Of a DNA stretch of 64,000 nucleotides, positions 36,163 to 49,463 are shown in pieces. Position numbers and translations under genes: made by a program. Numbering within the stretch: position 1 is the stretch's first letter; each line of letters starts with the position of its first letter. The stretch is from Collybia mongolica (Eukaryota; Basidiomycota; Agaricomycetes; Agaricales; Clitocybaceae): assembly GCA_013420905.1 (NCBI GenBank), contig JAAXNY010000006.1, forward strand, positions 1,364,001 through 1,428,000. The letters run 5' to 3'. The notes beneath the pieces are model-generated. The model worked only from the letters and a program-made list of their open reading frames with translations, was not told where the DNA came from and searched no databases.

Positions 36163-39100
36163 ATGGCATCTCGGGCCTCGTCTCGTACAAAAGCCGTGTC
36201 GGTCATCGTCCCACCACCTTCTAGGACTACTAGAGCTCGTGCAGCCGCCACGAAAGAATCTGTACCTGTACCACCCGTTTCCACCGCCGCCAAGAAGACA
36301 GCCTCGAGAAAGCCTCTCATCAACAGAGAAAATGCAGTTGATGTGCCACCCGCCACTACCAAAGTAGGCTCCAAGGCCAGTGCAGCACGAAAGACCCCGG
36401 CCAAGCAACCCAACAACGAAGAGGACCGGGAACCCATCATGGTATATCGCCCAAAGACAGTCTATTCGTGCTAGAACTTACTCCATACAGGCCTATCTTC
36501 GAATCAGACCACACCTGGGAGACGATGAATCTGCACCCCAACCTTACCTCACACCACTTTCAAACACAGCCGTGCGGATGACGGATCCTCAGGATCATCA
36601 AAATAATCCATCTCGCTTCCATCCATCCACACTGCCATCATCCTCTCTCTATACATTCTCACATGTATTCCCACCCAACACCTCACAATCTGACTTCTTC
36701 ACCAAAACGACACTGCCGCTAGTTCGTGACGTGCTCCAAGGTCAAAACGGTCTCCTCTTCACATACGGCGTTACCAACTCTGGGAAAACTTACACCGTTC
36801 AAGGAGGTGCAAAGGAGGGAAGTGCTGGAATATTGCCGAGAACGCTGGATGTCATCTTCAATAGCATCGAAGGGCTCCATGGCGATGGCAGAGCAAGTAG
36901 CTTTCCTCCAAAGTTCACTTTTCTTTCTCCTGATCCTCCTACTTTGTAGTTCCGGCCCGTCAGACTTCACGGCGTTGAATCGGCCGATCCAACCGATTCG
37001 AAACCCCCACCAATCACACCTGAACCCGCTTTGGCTGAAGTTTTGGGCCAACATCTGGACGTTTCAACCTCTGAAGTTGACATTGATCCCACAGTCCTGA
37101 AGGTGGACCGCAACTACGAATATACGGTCTGGATATCATATGCAGAGGTCTATAACGAAAAGGTATATGATCTTCTTGCCTCCGTCAAAGACGACTCGAC
37201 AGAAAACATAGACGGACCTATTCCACGAACGAACAATGGAAAATCGTTATTGTTGACAAGAACTGCTCTGCCCTTAAAGCCCTCACCGGCCTCCGATAAC
37301 GCGGACATAACAATCAACGGTAAATATATAGCAGGTCTACGACAGTTCCGTGTGCACAGTGCCTCGCAGGCAAAAGCTTTAGTAAAACTGGGACAACTCC
37401 ATCGACGTGTGTTTGGTACCTTAGCTAATCGGGAGAGCAGCCGGAGCCACGGCATGGTTATCGTCAAGATCATTCGAGGGCACAGAGGGGAGAGGGACGT
37501 AAGTATAATTATCCTATCATGAGAATGACATAGTCAGCTGAGAAATCCTTAGGATCCCACAGCTCTTCAAATATCACGCCTGACGCTTGTTGATCTTGCT
37601 GGTTCAGAGCGTACGAAACACACGCATACCACCGGGGACCGCCTGAGGGAAGCGGGAAATATTAATAAATCATTGATGGTTCTTGGACAATGTATGGAGG
37701 TTTTGCGCGCGAATCAAAGAAAGCTCGCAGTCAGTTTATCTCAAGAGGGAGTTGGTAAGGAGGGTCGAATGGACACCAGAGATGTCAAGAAGGGGCTGGC
37801 TGTGGTGCCATTTAGACATAGCAAGCTCACTGAAGCATTGATGGATTATTTTATAGGCGATGGACGAGCTGTAAGATTGTTTCATCCCCTTGTAAAACCA
37901 CGGCTCATCCTCACTTTAGGTTATGATCGTTAATGTTAACCCGTACGATACAGGATACGACGAGAACTCACATGTCATGAAATTTGCCGCACTTGCAAGA
38001 GAAGTTTATATCACCCCCGCTCCAGCGCCCATGCATCGCGTTCCCAATTCCATGTCTGGCCTCGGCAAAATCCAGGGATTGAAAGGTCGAGAGCTGGGAC
38101 TATTGACGTTAAAGGATCCTGAAATTGCCCCAAACTCTTACCGAAGGAAAGTGACGATATCCATGGGAAGCGGGATGGGACCCCCTGAGGCCATCCTAGA
38201 AGTCCTTGAAGGTAAAGCTTGCTTCATAAAATTGATTACATTGGTTGAGCGCTCAGTACCCACTTGTAGAGGATGAGCCAAATGACGAGCATGACGAAGA
38301 CTCTATAAATGATGACCCCATAAACCCTCTTGTAGATGCCCTATTCGATGAGATAGAGAGTCTGCGCGTGCAGGTTAATCTAATTACATTTATTCTTCCG
38401 TTAAAACTTCTCAACTGATGTTGATCTTAGTTGTTCGAAGCAGAGATGAGGTGCGCCATTGTCGAAGCTGAGACAAGAGAAGAGGTGATGCGTGAGATGG
38501 AGGGACGTATGCGGAACATGGAAGCGATATACTCCAGGCGACTGATGAGCGAGGTCAGTGCCCGAGGCCCCAATGAAGTCGCCCCCTATTGATTAGTGCC
38601 CGCAGTTGGAGCAAAATGAGTTGAAGACTGATGCAAAAATCGACATGTTGCACCAATCCGGCCTCTTCGGGAGTCCTTTTAAAAAAGCACAACATCGATG
38701 GGCTTCAAGCGATATCTCGGAAGAGGAAGATGATGTCGAAAAAAGCCTAGTATGTAGTTAAGGTTGTCATGTCCCAACCCACACTTGATATGTTCTGCTT
38801 AGATAGAATCTGAGCAGGAAGACGAGGAAGAACGCGAAGAGTTTGCATTCAGTGACGATAGATCAGACTCCACACAAAGTAGGTCTATGTCCTTGTCCCC
38901 ACTCTCTAAGAGAGCCCAGGTGAGGCGGACCAGCACTGCGCCCAAAGAATTATGGGAGCCGCAGATATTTGTACCGGACAAACCGCTTCCATCTGACAAG
39001 AAAGACGCAAATTTGACCGAAACAGAACTAGGGGACGACCGGGAAGGAGTTGTAACTGCCGAAAGCGAAATCGGCGAGGGAGAAGACAAATGCGACGACG

Positions 39101-39618
39101 AAGATTACAATGAGGAAGACTGGACTCCTCCGACATCTTCAGTCCGTAGTAAAAAAAGGATCCAGGCTAAAGTGAAAACTACACAACGTGTGTTTAGCCC
39201 CTCCCCCGATTACCACCCAGGTTACAAAGGGAGCACCGCCCTACCAAATGGACCTGGAAACAAGACACACATGTCGAAACTTCAGCAGGAGATGGAAGAC
39301 CTGGCGATCGGTGGGCTCGATGACTCAGTTGTGGTCATTCCCACCAAGAAATATCGGACCTGCCTCCAAATGTGTAATCATGACAAGCACAACGGCGAGG
39401 ACGATGGCGATATTGAAGTGGAGGTACCTGTGAAGAAAAAGAAGAGGTGACCCAGTTTTCCATCTATTCCAATAACCCACACTAATCGATGCCGACCACG
39501 CTCAACAAGACAACTCGGAAAACAGAATGTGATGACCGAGGAGCAAATCGAGAGAGCCACATTTGCTGTGACAAAAACCAACAGTTCTAAATATATCAAG
39601 CGTCTTAGTGGGCGATAG
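36163..39618 (+). CDS. Kinesin-6-like motor protein (KIF20/KIF23/Klp9 type)
   Basis: Microtubule plus-end motor, likely of the mitotic spindle midzone. Ten exons: 36163-36441, 36491-36892, 36950-37498, 37553-37870, 37920-38211, 38270-38373, 38431-38553, 38606-38749, 38803-39446, 39510-39618; 987 residues. P-loop GVTNSGKT (186-193), whose TNSGKT form is typical of kinesin-6; switch I '[11 protein letters not shown]'; switch II '[10 protein letters not shown]'; '[18 protein letters not shown]'. Long insertions inside the motor domain also fit kinesin-6. The tail has short coiled coils and acidic and basic stretches. Intron 2 (36893-36949) starts GCAAGT, a GC-AG intron. The last exon, '[16 protein letters not shown]', is joined by frame and similarity. 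Confidence 0.9.
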
Positions 39619-39811
39619 ATAATTTTCTGCAGTCACAGAAGCTGTTCTTGTTCATACTAGTAATACCTAGGCCTTCAACATGCAATACAGAATTTGGCCT
39701 GGCACTATTGTAGGACAGACTAATAAATCTGAAACTACATAACTGTTTGGGTCATATAATTACACCTGAGATGATCCAGGACCGGGCCGACTGTGTCAGA
39801 CACTGTTTCCA

Positions 39812-40830
39812 ATGATCCCAACCCCAGATTTATCTCACCTCACTAAAGAAGACTTTCAACTCGTCTATGAACCTGCGGGTATGTATTCAAAACACGACCA
39901 TCGGTACGCTCTCGAACTAATGACTGCGACATGATCGGTAGAGGACACATTCCTTCTCCTTGATGCCCTGGAAGTTGACGCGCAGGATCTCAAGAGAAAT
40001 CCTCCAACCATATGCCTTGAGATTGGGTAAATATATAACTACTAATGAGTTCGGAGTTCATTTGATTTCGACTCTGCCAACCCCCAGATCAGGATCAGGA
40101 TGTGTACTAAGTTTCATAGGCGGCATCCTTGGTCCATCAGCCCGTACGTTTTTATAATCTATCCAGACAGTCCAGTAATGGACTAACCCCCGAAGTTTAC
40201 CTATCCACCGATATAAATCCCCATGCCTGTCTATGTACACGCTCCACAGGGACACAAAATAAGGTGTGGGCGCTTCCCCTTCACTACCATCCACGCTCAG
40301 CTCATGGGGAATTTAGGTCTCTATCGACCCCATCAACGTCAGCTTTGCTTCCCCTCTATATGAGCGACTAAAACACGCCGTTGATTTGATTGTTTTCAAC
40401 CCACCATATGTTCCTACGTTCGATGAAGAGGTCAGAGGAGCACAGGACATGCGAGGCATCCAAGGATCATGGGCCGGAGGCCCTGAAGGGATGGAAGTAA
40501 CAGGGCTCTTTCTTGAGCGTGTGGAGGTACGCTTGGTGTTATGCATTTGGTGGAGAGAAACTAACTCTACAACAGGAACTACTGTCTCCATATGCCCGCT
40601 TTTACCTCGTCGCTGTGAAGGATAACAATTTATCAAAGATTCAGCAAAAGATGCTTGAAAGCCATGGATTACAGAGCGAAGTACACCGTCTAGTCAATGA
40701 CTATATGAAATTAGCTAAGGTTTTATTCGATCAGATTGTCCTCCAACGTCGTGCAGGACGTGAGCACTTGTTTGTGCTCCGCTTCGTTAGAAGCATTATG
40801 CAGCTACCACCCGCAGAACGCGTCGGTTGA
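39812..40830 (+). CDS. MTQ2: eRF1 glutamine methyltransferase catalytic subunit (Mtq2/HemK2)
   Basis: SAM-dependent N5-glutamine methyltransferase that modifies the GGQ motif of release factor eRF1, acting with Trm112. Exons: 39812-39878, 39942-40026, 40088-40143, 40196-40263, 40317-40526, 40576-40680, 40735-40830; 228 residues, the normal size. SAM-binding motif 'LEIGSGSG' (48-55), acidic loop 'STDINPHAC', and the catalytic NPPY (120-123) in 'DLIVFNPPYVPTFDEEV'. The end 'IVLQRRAGREHLFVLRF' is typical. Confidence 0.95.
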
Positions 40831-41859
40831 GCCTACGATCCAAGTGCAAATAACTAATCTGAATACTTACCAACGTCGGGCTTGGTTACGCCAAGAAGTA
40901 AGACTATATATGCCTCACAAGTACATCTGCCTTCACTGCCTACCGATAGTCCCAGCACATGCGCGCGCGTAACGGAACGACCGTCCCGGACATGTCGTAC
41001 ACAGCACTGGCGATATAAGCATTCCGTCGACGACGAAAGGTCTAGAGAAACAGCAAAAAAAAGCACATTTCCAAAGCAATCACGTTCTTTCATGTTTAAT
41101 ACAAAAACAAGGATCGCCGCTGCCAGTGCCAATTTAGGTGCCCTTGGCCATCCTTAGCATCCCTCGTCAAGCCTTCGTTGGGTGAATCTGTGAACATCAT
41201 ATGATCTCCAAAGAATGCTTCTCGTGACATTGATGTGTCTGTTGAAATCAAGGACAACAATTGGACTGGAATAAACGCACTGGCAATCTCATAACCACCA
41301 CAGGTACATCTGGCTTCTCTGTGCAACGGCCAAACACAGTATCGGAAGGTATTTAAACGGGAACCAAAGCCGCCCCGTATTGGGTGGGGGAACGAGGGGT
41401 AAACTTGCCGCATGTTCTCGCACGTTGCGCAATACAGCTACAGCAATGGGAATTTCATTTCATCAATCCCACAAATTGGCCCTGTCTAAGTTGAGAATGA
41501 GATGGAAGAATGCGTGACCGTTGTGTTTTTCAATAATGAAGCGATAGCAAATTTAGTTGTCGATTTACAAGCCTTGGCTAGGAGCGAACTGGTTACGTGC
41601 TGCACGAGGCTTAACATTTCCTCGAATGTTCCACTCCAGATCAAGGGGTTGCTGGGTCGGAGAAAGTAGTGAATATATATGTAAGGGTCTCGCTGGATGC
41701 TATATATTACTCGTAATGTGGGGATAAAATGCCAGATGTGGGTGGTCTATCCATCTAATTACGTGTGCCTAACAGCATGAAGCAAATGATCTCGTATGAT
41801 AGTTAGTGCAAAATTGTCCTCGGAAATGGTTAAATGTAAAATACAAGATGGAAGTACTG
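40831..41859. other. Intergenic region MTQ2 / tricalbin
   Basis: About 1 kb between convergent genes, longer than the other convergent gaps. Short frames (for example 41096-41413 minus) are not recognisable and lack codon-level support. No transposon ends seen. Confidence 0.5.
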
Positions 41860-44800
41860 TCAGTCATCTTGGTCGGCTGCTGGGCGCCGTCTGCCAATGC
41901 TGAATCGAGATGGGGAGGCTATAGACACAGTTCTGGACATGCGTTCACCAGACCCAGAATTAATTGACGCATTGCTTGGGTTGGTGGTGGCATCAAATTC
42001 CAACCGAACGCGCAGCAAGCCACCTTGGCGTAGTTCTAGGAAAACGTCTGCGGATGACACACCCTCGGGTTGGATGTGGCGCCAAATCTTGAAAGGCTTG
42101 TGTTAGTAAAGTCATACGGATATATCAAACTACTTACATCGATTTCACCAGCACCTAGCTCTTTGTCTTTGCCGAGAGTTTTATGGTCATGAATCCAGGC
42201 GAAGAGCTTGGGTGTGAGCGCTCCAGCAGAAAATATAAACGATTCATTCCTGCAAAGTTTAAGCATAATGTATTTGGTTGGGGGCATGGCCTTTACTGAC
42301 CATTCCGGAGTAGCTGTCTTGCTAACATGTTTTGTCTTGAACTCCTTATCGCCTATACGTATGGTGACATACGGCTTGCAATCGTGGCTTGACAGATCCT
42401 TGGCGTCTAGAACGGTGACCCGCAAAGTCCCGGGTTCGTTGGGTGAACTATCCATCGAATTCTTTGATGTAGGAAATGTAGCGCCCCTAGCTTCAAGGTT
42501 ATCCGATAATCCAACTGGCTGAGAGGCTTGACCAGAGGACGTCGGCATTTCTGACGTAGTCTCCTGTTCTCGGTCATTTTTCCGGAATACACCAGCCACA
42601 CCATGTAGCACACCCTTTCCAGCGTTTACCGGAAGTCCTCCGATTTGAGTCATAGCCCTCCCAGCAGTCGAAAATGTTGAGGTGTTCTTCCTCGACTTGA
42701 CGATGATTTCAGGCTGGAACATCAGTCTTACTCGAATTTGCCCCTTCTCTCCATGTTTGGTCGATACCAGATTGAAGACGCGTTCCGTAGCCTGAAAGGG
42801 TTCGATGTCTTCTATTTCAATGGTTGCGGTGCCTAGGCTTTTGGCCTGTTCGATTTGGTTCCAATCAAAAATTTCGACTGAAAGTTCGGCATTGACACGT
42901 GATGGCTGTTGGCGAAGACCTGAGGATCTGCATAGTTAATGATAAGGATCAGGCTCTTACCACCGAGACGGTAAAATTCTCATTCCACTCAGGATTAAGC
43001 GTCTTCTTCTTGGTTTGAGACTTAAAGACCTTCTGCCCGTTCAGGGTGAACACAGCGTATGGATCGGACTTTCCTTGAAAATGTGATAACAATGTCAAGG
43101 CTTATCACTCTGTTAATATAAAAGTTAGGTACCTCCTCTGTCGATTCCATGAATTTCGTGGCCACCCAACAGATCGACCCGAAGCATTCCTTGATCTACG
43201 CACATCAAAAGCTGCAAATTTAAGTTGATTCAACGACATACTGTTGATAGTTTCTCGGGGTTCGAGTTTCACAGGAACAGGAACGTAACGGGCCTCGAGT
43301 GTAATTGTTGAGGCATACCGTTCATCTTGGTCGTACAACGTCACCGTGTGGGGCCCGATCTGTGATAGAATTATTGACGATGCTTTGACTGGCCAGATGT
43401 ATGTCGTACCAAAGCAGATTGCAAAAAGGGTTTTGCGTCACCCTTCCATTCTGCAATGATGTCATCCTTGTCACCTTCATCGGCCTCGTTCAATCGAAGC
43501 CAGATACGACTGAAATCAATTTCTTTGATGAAACCTTCGCCAACATACTCCCACCGAGCCTCTGTGCTTCGCGCCTTGGTGGTGGTGAAACAAGGCCAAT
43601 AGCCATCATCGAGGAGCACTTCTAGACGTGCCTTCTTGGCGAGCGCCCCAGAGATCACGTTGAAGACGATGACACCAGACTCTATATCTGGTATTAATAT
43701 CATTGCATTTGGCAAAATGTGAGAACTCACGTTGAGCTAGAAGCTCTTCGGTGCTCATCTCAACGCCGTCGACCTCCTTGGCGTTTCCATTGCTTGTCTC
43801 GGCAGTATGTGCGGTATCGTTGGTGTCTGATGTATGGACACTGTCAACTGATTTGTTTGCTGGGCTATCCTTCGGCGAAGAGTCGTCCCTTGAGGGTGCG
43901 CTCTTGATTGTGATCGGTATAGGACCGTGTTCTTCGTCTGACGAGGAATACGTTGATGAGCTATCACCAGCGTCACCACCATCCTGATCTTGCGAGGCTT
44001 TCTCTGAAGCTTTCTGAATTTCGTTGGGTTGGGAATCAAATTTGACGCCTTTGAGCGCTAAGGCTGGAATAAACTCTGCTGTGTAGTGGAGTTGACCTTT
44101 GTAGACGTTGCCTTTGTCAAGACGGAAAGGGTCTGTCGCAGTTTTAATGCCGGTGGACACATGTAGATATCGGGTTTCCCCTGATTCTTTGGCAAGCTCG
44201 GAGACGTGCAACTCCACTGAACCCAATGATCGATCCTGCACAAGTACTGTCAGAAGCAGTTATCCAAAAGTTGGGGGATAAGTCATACTCTGGTAAGATT
44301 TTGGTAGTCCATGCATTCCAACATAAGATTCTGTAGAACTTGTCAGGATTCACTTACTGTCGGGTTTGCGCTTGAAGCCTACCTCTTTCAGAGAATGGAC
44401 TACAGACAAGGGTTAATATTTCAGCATGCTGTGATCATATAATAACATACCAGGAACATAAACAATCTGATCCCACACAGGGTTAAGGTCTACGAATCCA
44501 ACGACTTAGTTTGTCGATCTAATGCTTATAAATATCCACTTACTATTATTAATAACCTCTGTTCGTCCTTTGGTAACGTTGTTGACTTGCACACGCATAT
44601 ACGGGTCACTCTGTTATGCAGTATCAGAATCTAAATCTAGCCTCAACAAGTAGTACATACCTTGCCTCCCAGGGTAGCTTCCACATTCCTAACATTAAAG
44701 TCAATACAAAATATGAGCGTGCATGCGAGAAAAAAACATACTTAACATCGGTCGCCTTATCCAGTAGCAGTCTGACAACACCAATGGGAGGTTGGTACTG

Positions 44801-47226
44801 CTCAGAACCGTGTAGACTACCAGCCATGTTCAAAGGCTTCCATTCTGCAGAGACCTTCAATTTTCCGCTCTTGCAACCACTTAAGGGGAACCAATCCCGT
44901 CCTGCTTCGCCCATGGAGGCCAGGAGGTCAGTTAACTGGATTGACATATGCCCAATGCTGGGGTCCTTCATGAAATCGCGGTCGTCGATAACCCTGATTC
45001 CGATGACAGATTTTGCCTTGTCTGTACAGAGAAATTCGTAGGCAGATTCCCAGATAGGACTATTGGTGTGTTTGATGCATCGAGTCTTGTACGCAGGTTT
45101 TGCGCTGCCCCCGAGTAGAACCCATGCAATGGGATTGAGATCTCCGGTCATTGATTTTGTATGGTCAAGCTCTTTCGCCTGATGAATGGTGAGGCGGACG
45201 ATGCCAACCGCTGGATATAGATTTGTGTCACAGTCTGAAAACTGAAACAGGTGCTTGACTCACAACTATCGGCAGCGTCTTTCTCTTCTTCTGTTCCCAG
45301 AACTGGGTAAAACGATACGTCATATCGCAATTCTCCTCTTTCTTTTCCATCCTTTAGGAGAGGCGCAATAATCCCTTCCTGAGTGGCGTCTTCCGATAAC
45401 TTCGATAGCTCGAAGGTCGACGAGCTCATGAGAGTATTCTTCCTGTGATCATTGTAATCCCAGAGGTTAAGAACCAATGATTCATTCAAAGAGTTGATCA
45501 GGAGGAATTTTGTCTCCATCCAGGTAGGATTGAATCTGATTTGTAAGAGAGTAAGTAGTGGGAAACATAATTTATCACTTGACATACGTGTTGGTTTTGT
45601 ACTTGGTACGAGCAAGCTCAACTCGATCATTTATGGTCAGACTGACATAAGGGTCAGGGGTTCCGCCACCGATCTTGGTTCCTTTAATTCCACGAGCTGA
45701 TTGCACTGTAACTTGGAGGACACCGATAGCAGCATCCAACGGTTTACCAGAAAGCATTTGCTCAAGATTCAAGGTGAAAACGTTGGGATCATACATCATG
45801 GGACCAAGCGTCGCGTGGGTCATTTCACGAATGAAGGCCGACAAACCAGGAATCTAGTCATAGTCAATAAACAAACAGACGATGGTAAATACACGCCACT
45901 GCTCACATTTCCAATATCAAATCCAAACGTTTCACCACCGACAGGTTTGAGGACATAGTCAATGACAGGTTTTTCCAAAAAGCAGAAATCAACTATTTGG
46001 ACGTGTGGGAAGCTGGACATTAGCTTCATGCGAATTCGCATGAGGCCACTAAAACTGATATCTTCGATCAAAATCGGCATCAAGGCGGTTGCAAGGCCCT
46101 TGCCCACGCGTACTGAAAGTACAATCTTGGGGTTCACTTTGTCAGCTGCTTGTCGAGGGGTCAAATCTGAAATATCATTCGGGGTGAATGATATACCCCA
46201 GTCCATCATAATAACATCGTCAGGGGTCTTTGGGAAAGTTCGAACTTTGTCGATGCGAGGCGCTTTGGTGCCAAGGGTGAATTGAGACAGGCGGAGAGAA
46301 TCAAGGAATGGTGGAGTGTTGGTGCTGAGAATTTGATCCACAGAAGACACAACAGTTGCCGATAAGACTGGTTCGTAAATCAACCAGAACCGATCGAGAA
46401 AGTTGTTGATCCAGTCGGCAGACTCATGTTCGGAAGCTAGACGCGTCTTGACGAGTTCCCTTTGTATGTCATCACGTGCACGACGTCGGACGCGTTCCAA
46501 AGACGTGCTGTAGTATGTGTTGCAAACAGCGAGAATGATGAATAGCCAACCCCAACCGAAGTTAAAACGGGTCAAGAAATGGGAAGCGAAAACGGCCTAC
46601 GAAAATATCCGTCAAAAGTTTCCCTGACGCTTTGGAATGATGGACATACAAAAATTATGATAGCGGCATTATGGTACCAACTTCCATAAAATTGTTCGGA
46701 GAGGAATAAATCGAGAACACCCTTGTCTTTCTCTTCACCCTCTGTGAGAGGGGTGTTGTCGATGCCAGCTGCTTGGCGCCACCCCACCTTGTACCAATCT
46801 GGAATTGCGGAGGCCACGCTGTCGGGCAAGCCTCCGGGAATGGCTTGGTTGTCCTGCTGGACCTCCTGGACAGATTGTGGAGCATCAGAGGAAACGACAT
46901 TGTGTTCATCCTCTGTGTCTTGGATAGAAATGGTTGGAATAACATTAGAACCCCCAGTGTCTATCTGTACTTCTGCGTGGTAAATGATGTCAGACCATAG
47001 AGGTGTGTTCTTTAATACCATACAAACCTCGTCCTCCATACAAACCTCGTCCCTCGGCACCTTCTTGGCGGCTGACACTCTTGAGTTGGTCTCTGCCTTT
47101 TCCCGCTGCAGCACTCTTCTCTGCAGGGGTGGCTGAGGGGTCGAAGGAGTGAACTGCGACACGACTCTTGTCTTGTTTGATAGCATTCGCCTCAGCCTGG
47201 CCATTGTGGTGGCCATTGGTGGCCAT
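41860..47226 (-). CDS. Tricalbin (extended synaptotagmin), SMP and multiple C2 domains
   Basis: Tethers ER to plasma membrane and moves lipids. Nineteen exons: 47226-47046, 46972-46650, 46596-45907, 45853-45588, 45535-45264, 45210-44742, 44688-44661, 44610-44544, 44489-44451, 44399-44383, 44330-44289, 44235-43731, 43687-43410, 43359-43242, 43195-43133, 43073-42961, 42905-42301, 42249-42138, 42087-41860; 1471 residues. A hydrophobic hairpin ('IIFAVFASHFL', 'GWGWLFIILAVCNTYY') anchors it in the ER. The SMP domain follows ('ESADWINNFLDRFWLIYEPV', 'PPFLDSLRLSQFTLGTKAP'), then several C2 domains ('GGGTPDPYVSLTI', 'GGKSDPYMRV', 'KSDPYAVFTLNG', 'DCKPYVTIRIGD'). Exon 1 has two donors 18 nt apart (see findings). 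Exons of 17, 28, 39 and 42 nt make automatic prediction error-prone. Confidence 0.93.
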
Positions 47227-47880
47227 GGCCTATGGAAAAGAGGATAAAAAAAGGGTAGGATAGAAGAGTAGGGAACGTGGTGAGCAGGCGAATTAGCTTT
47301 GAACTTTAGTACACTCTACTGGCAGGGACTGATGTCACTCGCCAACTTTCAAACTCGGACGTCACCTGTGTCACAATGCCGTTTTGCATTTTGAGCTCCG
47401 ATCCTGCACAACTTGCACTGGTATGCGAGTCGAACATACATAAATGTGTCTCATGTTATTTTTTCAGGAACCAACTGCTGTGCCATTACTTGTCCATGAG
47501 GTACACACGCGCAGCACCTCACAGCACTTGCTTGTAATATTAAAGGGCTTGGAAGCGTCGATTTACCTCCGCGCCTAGACCGCACTCAAGTTGTATCTTC
47601 GTACTGCGACTTCATACCATCATGTATAATCCATGTGTGCTTTTATCATTTAGTTATGAACGAGTGACTCAGTGAGAACGTGGCAGTATAGGAGGTGTAC
47701 TTGATTTCGGAATGTATACGTGTTTGGTGGTATCGTTCCATCGGTTGGTCACATGCGCACTTGAACGTCGCACTTGACGAGTTCACTACGAACCAGAGTC
47801 TGCCATCCACTTCACGCCGGCTGGCCTCGAACAAGCCCCTACCTTTGCGAGCATAACAACTTCCGGGTCGTCTGCGTGCT
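47227..47880. other. Divergent upstream region tricalbin / UGO1-like
   Basis: 654 bp between divergent start codons, without a supported gene; both promoters are expected here. Confidence 0.55.
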
Positions 47881-49463
47881 ATGAGTGCACCAGCGTCCCT
47901 CCGCGACCTCTACATAGACCCATCCACTGCCTGGGCTTTCGTTCCTCCCTCAACTGCCTCCCCACCAGCAAATATTACGGAACCCACCCCCCCGGGGCCC
48001 ACGTACCAATGGTCCACCAGGCCATCCCACAACTCTATATTCGACCTCTCGCCATCGCTTGATCTCACCGAACCGTCAGGCGTTAATGCCACAAACTTTT
48101 TGAAAACGCTCGTCGCCTCGGCGGTGTTGCAATACAGCAGTACTGCAATTGCTATGCCATGGGAGGTCGGGAAGCTGCTGCTGCAGGTCCAGTGGGTTCC
48201 GAGGGATGCAGGTGAGGCAGAAGAGCCAGAACTTGTCGAAGACAATGAAGACGCAGTTCGTTTTTATCCCAGATCTGCCTATAAGTTTATCAACGATTTT
48301 TTATTCTATTCATGTAGCTTAGCGACTCTTCAAATGATGATTCGTATTTTGCAGACCCGCACAGTGCGCCTACTGCCCGTTTTGCAGCACCAAGACCGAC
48401 GGATGACCAAGGCTACGTCATCCGGCGGTCAGTGCTGGAGGAGGGCACCCGACCAGAGTATATCATCCCAGTTGGGAGTGCCGACGGTGTATGGGGCATG
48501 ATGAAACGAATAGGCCGGTTTCGTAGTGAAGGTTGGCTAGCTTTGTGGAAAGGTCTGGAGCAGAAGAACCCACATTAACATTGACAATAACTGACAACTT
48601 TCGCGTCAACAGGTCTTTTGACGTCGTGCCTAACAGAAATTGTTTCCTCTACCCTTCAACCACTCATCCATAATTTCCTGCAATCTGTCTTCTTACCCAC
48701 CATGTCTCCATTTCATCAACCACCCATACTTCTTCCCGTAGCTTCACATTTAATCACAGGCTTCCTACTCTCACCCCTCGACCTCATTCGCACGCGACTA
48801 ATAGTCCAATCCTTCACCCCAAGATATCGTACATATTCTGGCCCCCTCGATGCACTATCTCAGATTCTTCGCGACGAGGGCGGCCTAAAGGGCATTTACC
48901 TACATCCACACCTATTACTCCCCACTCTGATTGACAACACACTCCGCCCTGTGGTATCCCTCGCGCTGCCTGGTGCCCTCGCCGCGTATCTCGGCGCCCA
49001 AATATCTGAGGAAGTGAACCCCGTCCCATGGGGTCTGGTCGAGCTTGGTGGCAGCTGTATTGGACTGCTCGTCACACTTCCTTTCGAGACCATTCGCAGA
49101 CGACTGCAGGTCCAAGTTAGAGGGACTGCCAAACCCGTGAAAGGATGTGTCGAGCTTAGGCCAGCTCCCTATAATGGGATTGTGGACACATTTTGGCACA
49201 TCCTAACAGAGGAGCGATCGGATTTGCCCATCGTCAGACAGCAGAAACGACGCGGTAGCCAGGCCAGTACGAAAGGGAAGGAGCGGGCGAACGTGGAACT
49301 GGAAGAGCAGGATGGTGAAGAGAACGAGGGGTGGTTCAGAAATACAGGTATCGGTCAGTTGTATCGTGGTTTAGGTATGAGGTTGGGAGCAAGTGCTATT
49401 GTGTTTCTACTGGCACTGCTCAGTGGCGGAGAGGAGGGAGATGGAGGATGGGCAGAAATTTAA
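47881..49463 (+). CDS. UGO1: Ugo1-like mitochondrial carrier-fold protein
   Basis: Outer-membrane protein of the mitochondrial fusion machinery in yeast, related to solute carriers. Exons: 47881-48259, 48355-48552, 48613-49463; 475 residues. N-terminal 'LRDLYIDPSTAWAF' is the Ugo1 hallmark start. Carrier-like signatures are degenerate: 'MPWEVGKLLLQVQW', 'SPLDLIRTRLIVQSF' (Px[DE]xx[RK]-like), 'LPFETIRRRLQVQ', 'GIGQLYRGLGMRLGAS'. The first intron is longer than average (95 bp) and its donor (GTTTTT) was chosen by frame. The carrier-family assignment is firm; the specific Ugo1 role is inferred from the N-terminus. Confidence 0.82.

Noticed and set aside
41096..41413. A 105-residue minus-strand frame between MTQ2 and tricalbin
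   Set aside because: No similarity, no splice context and no promoter features; probably chance.
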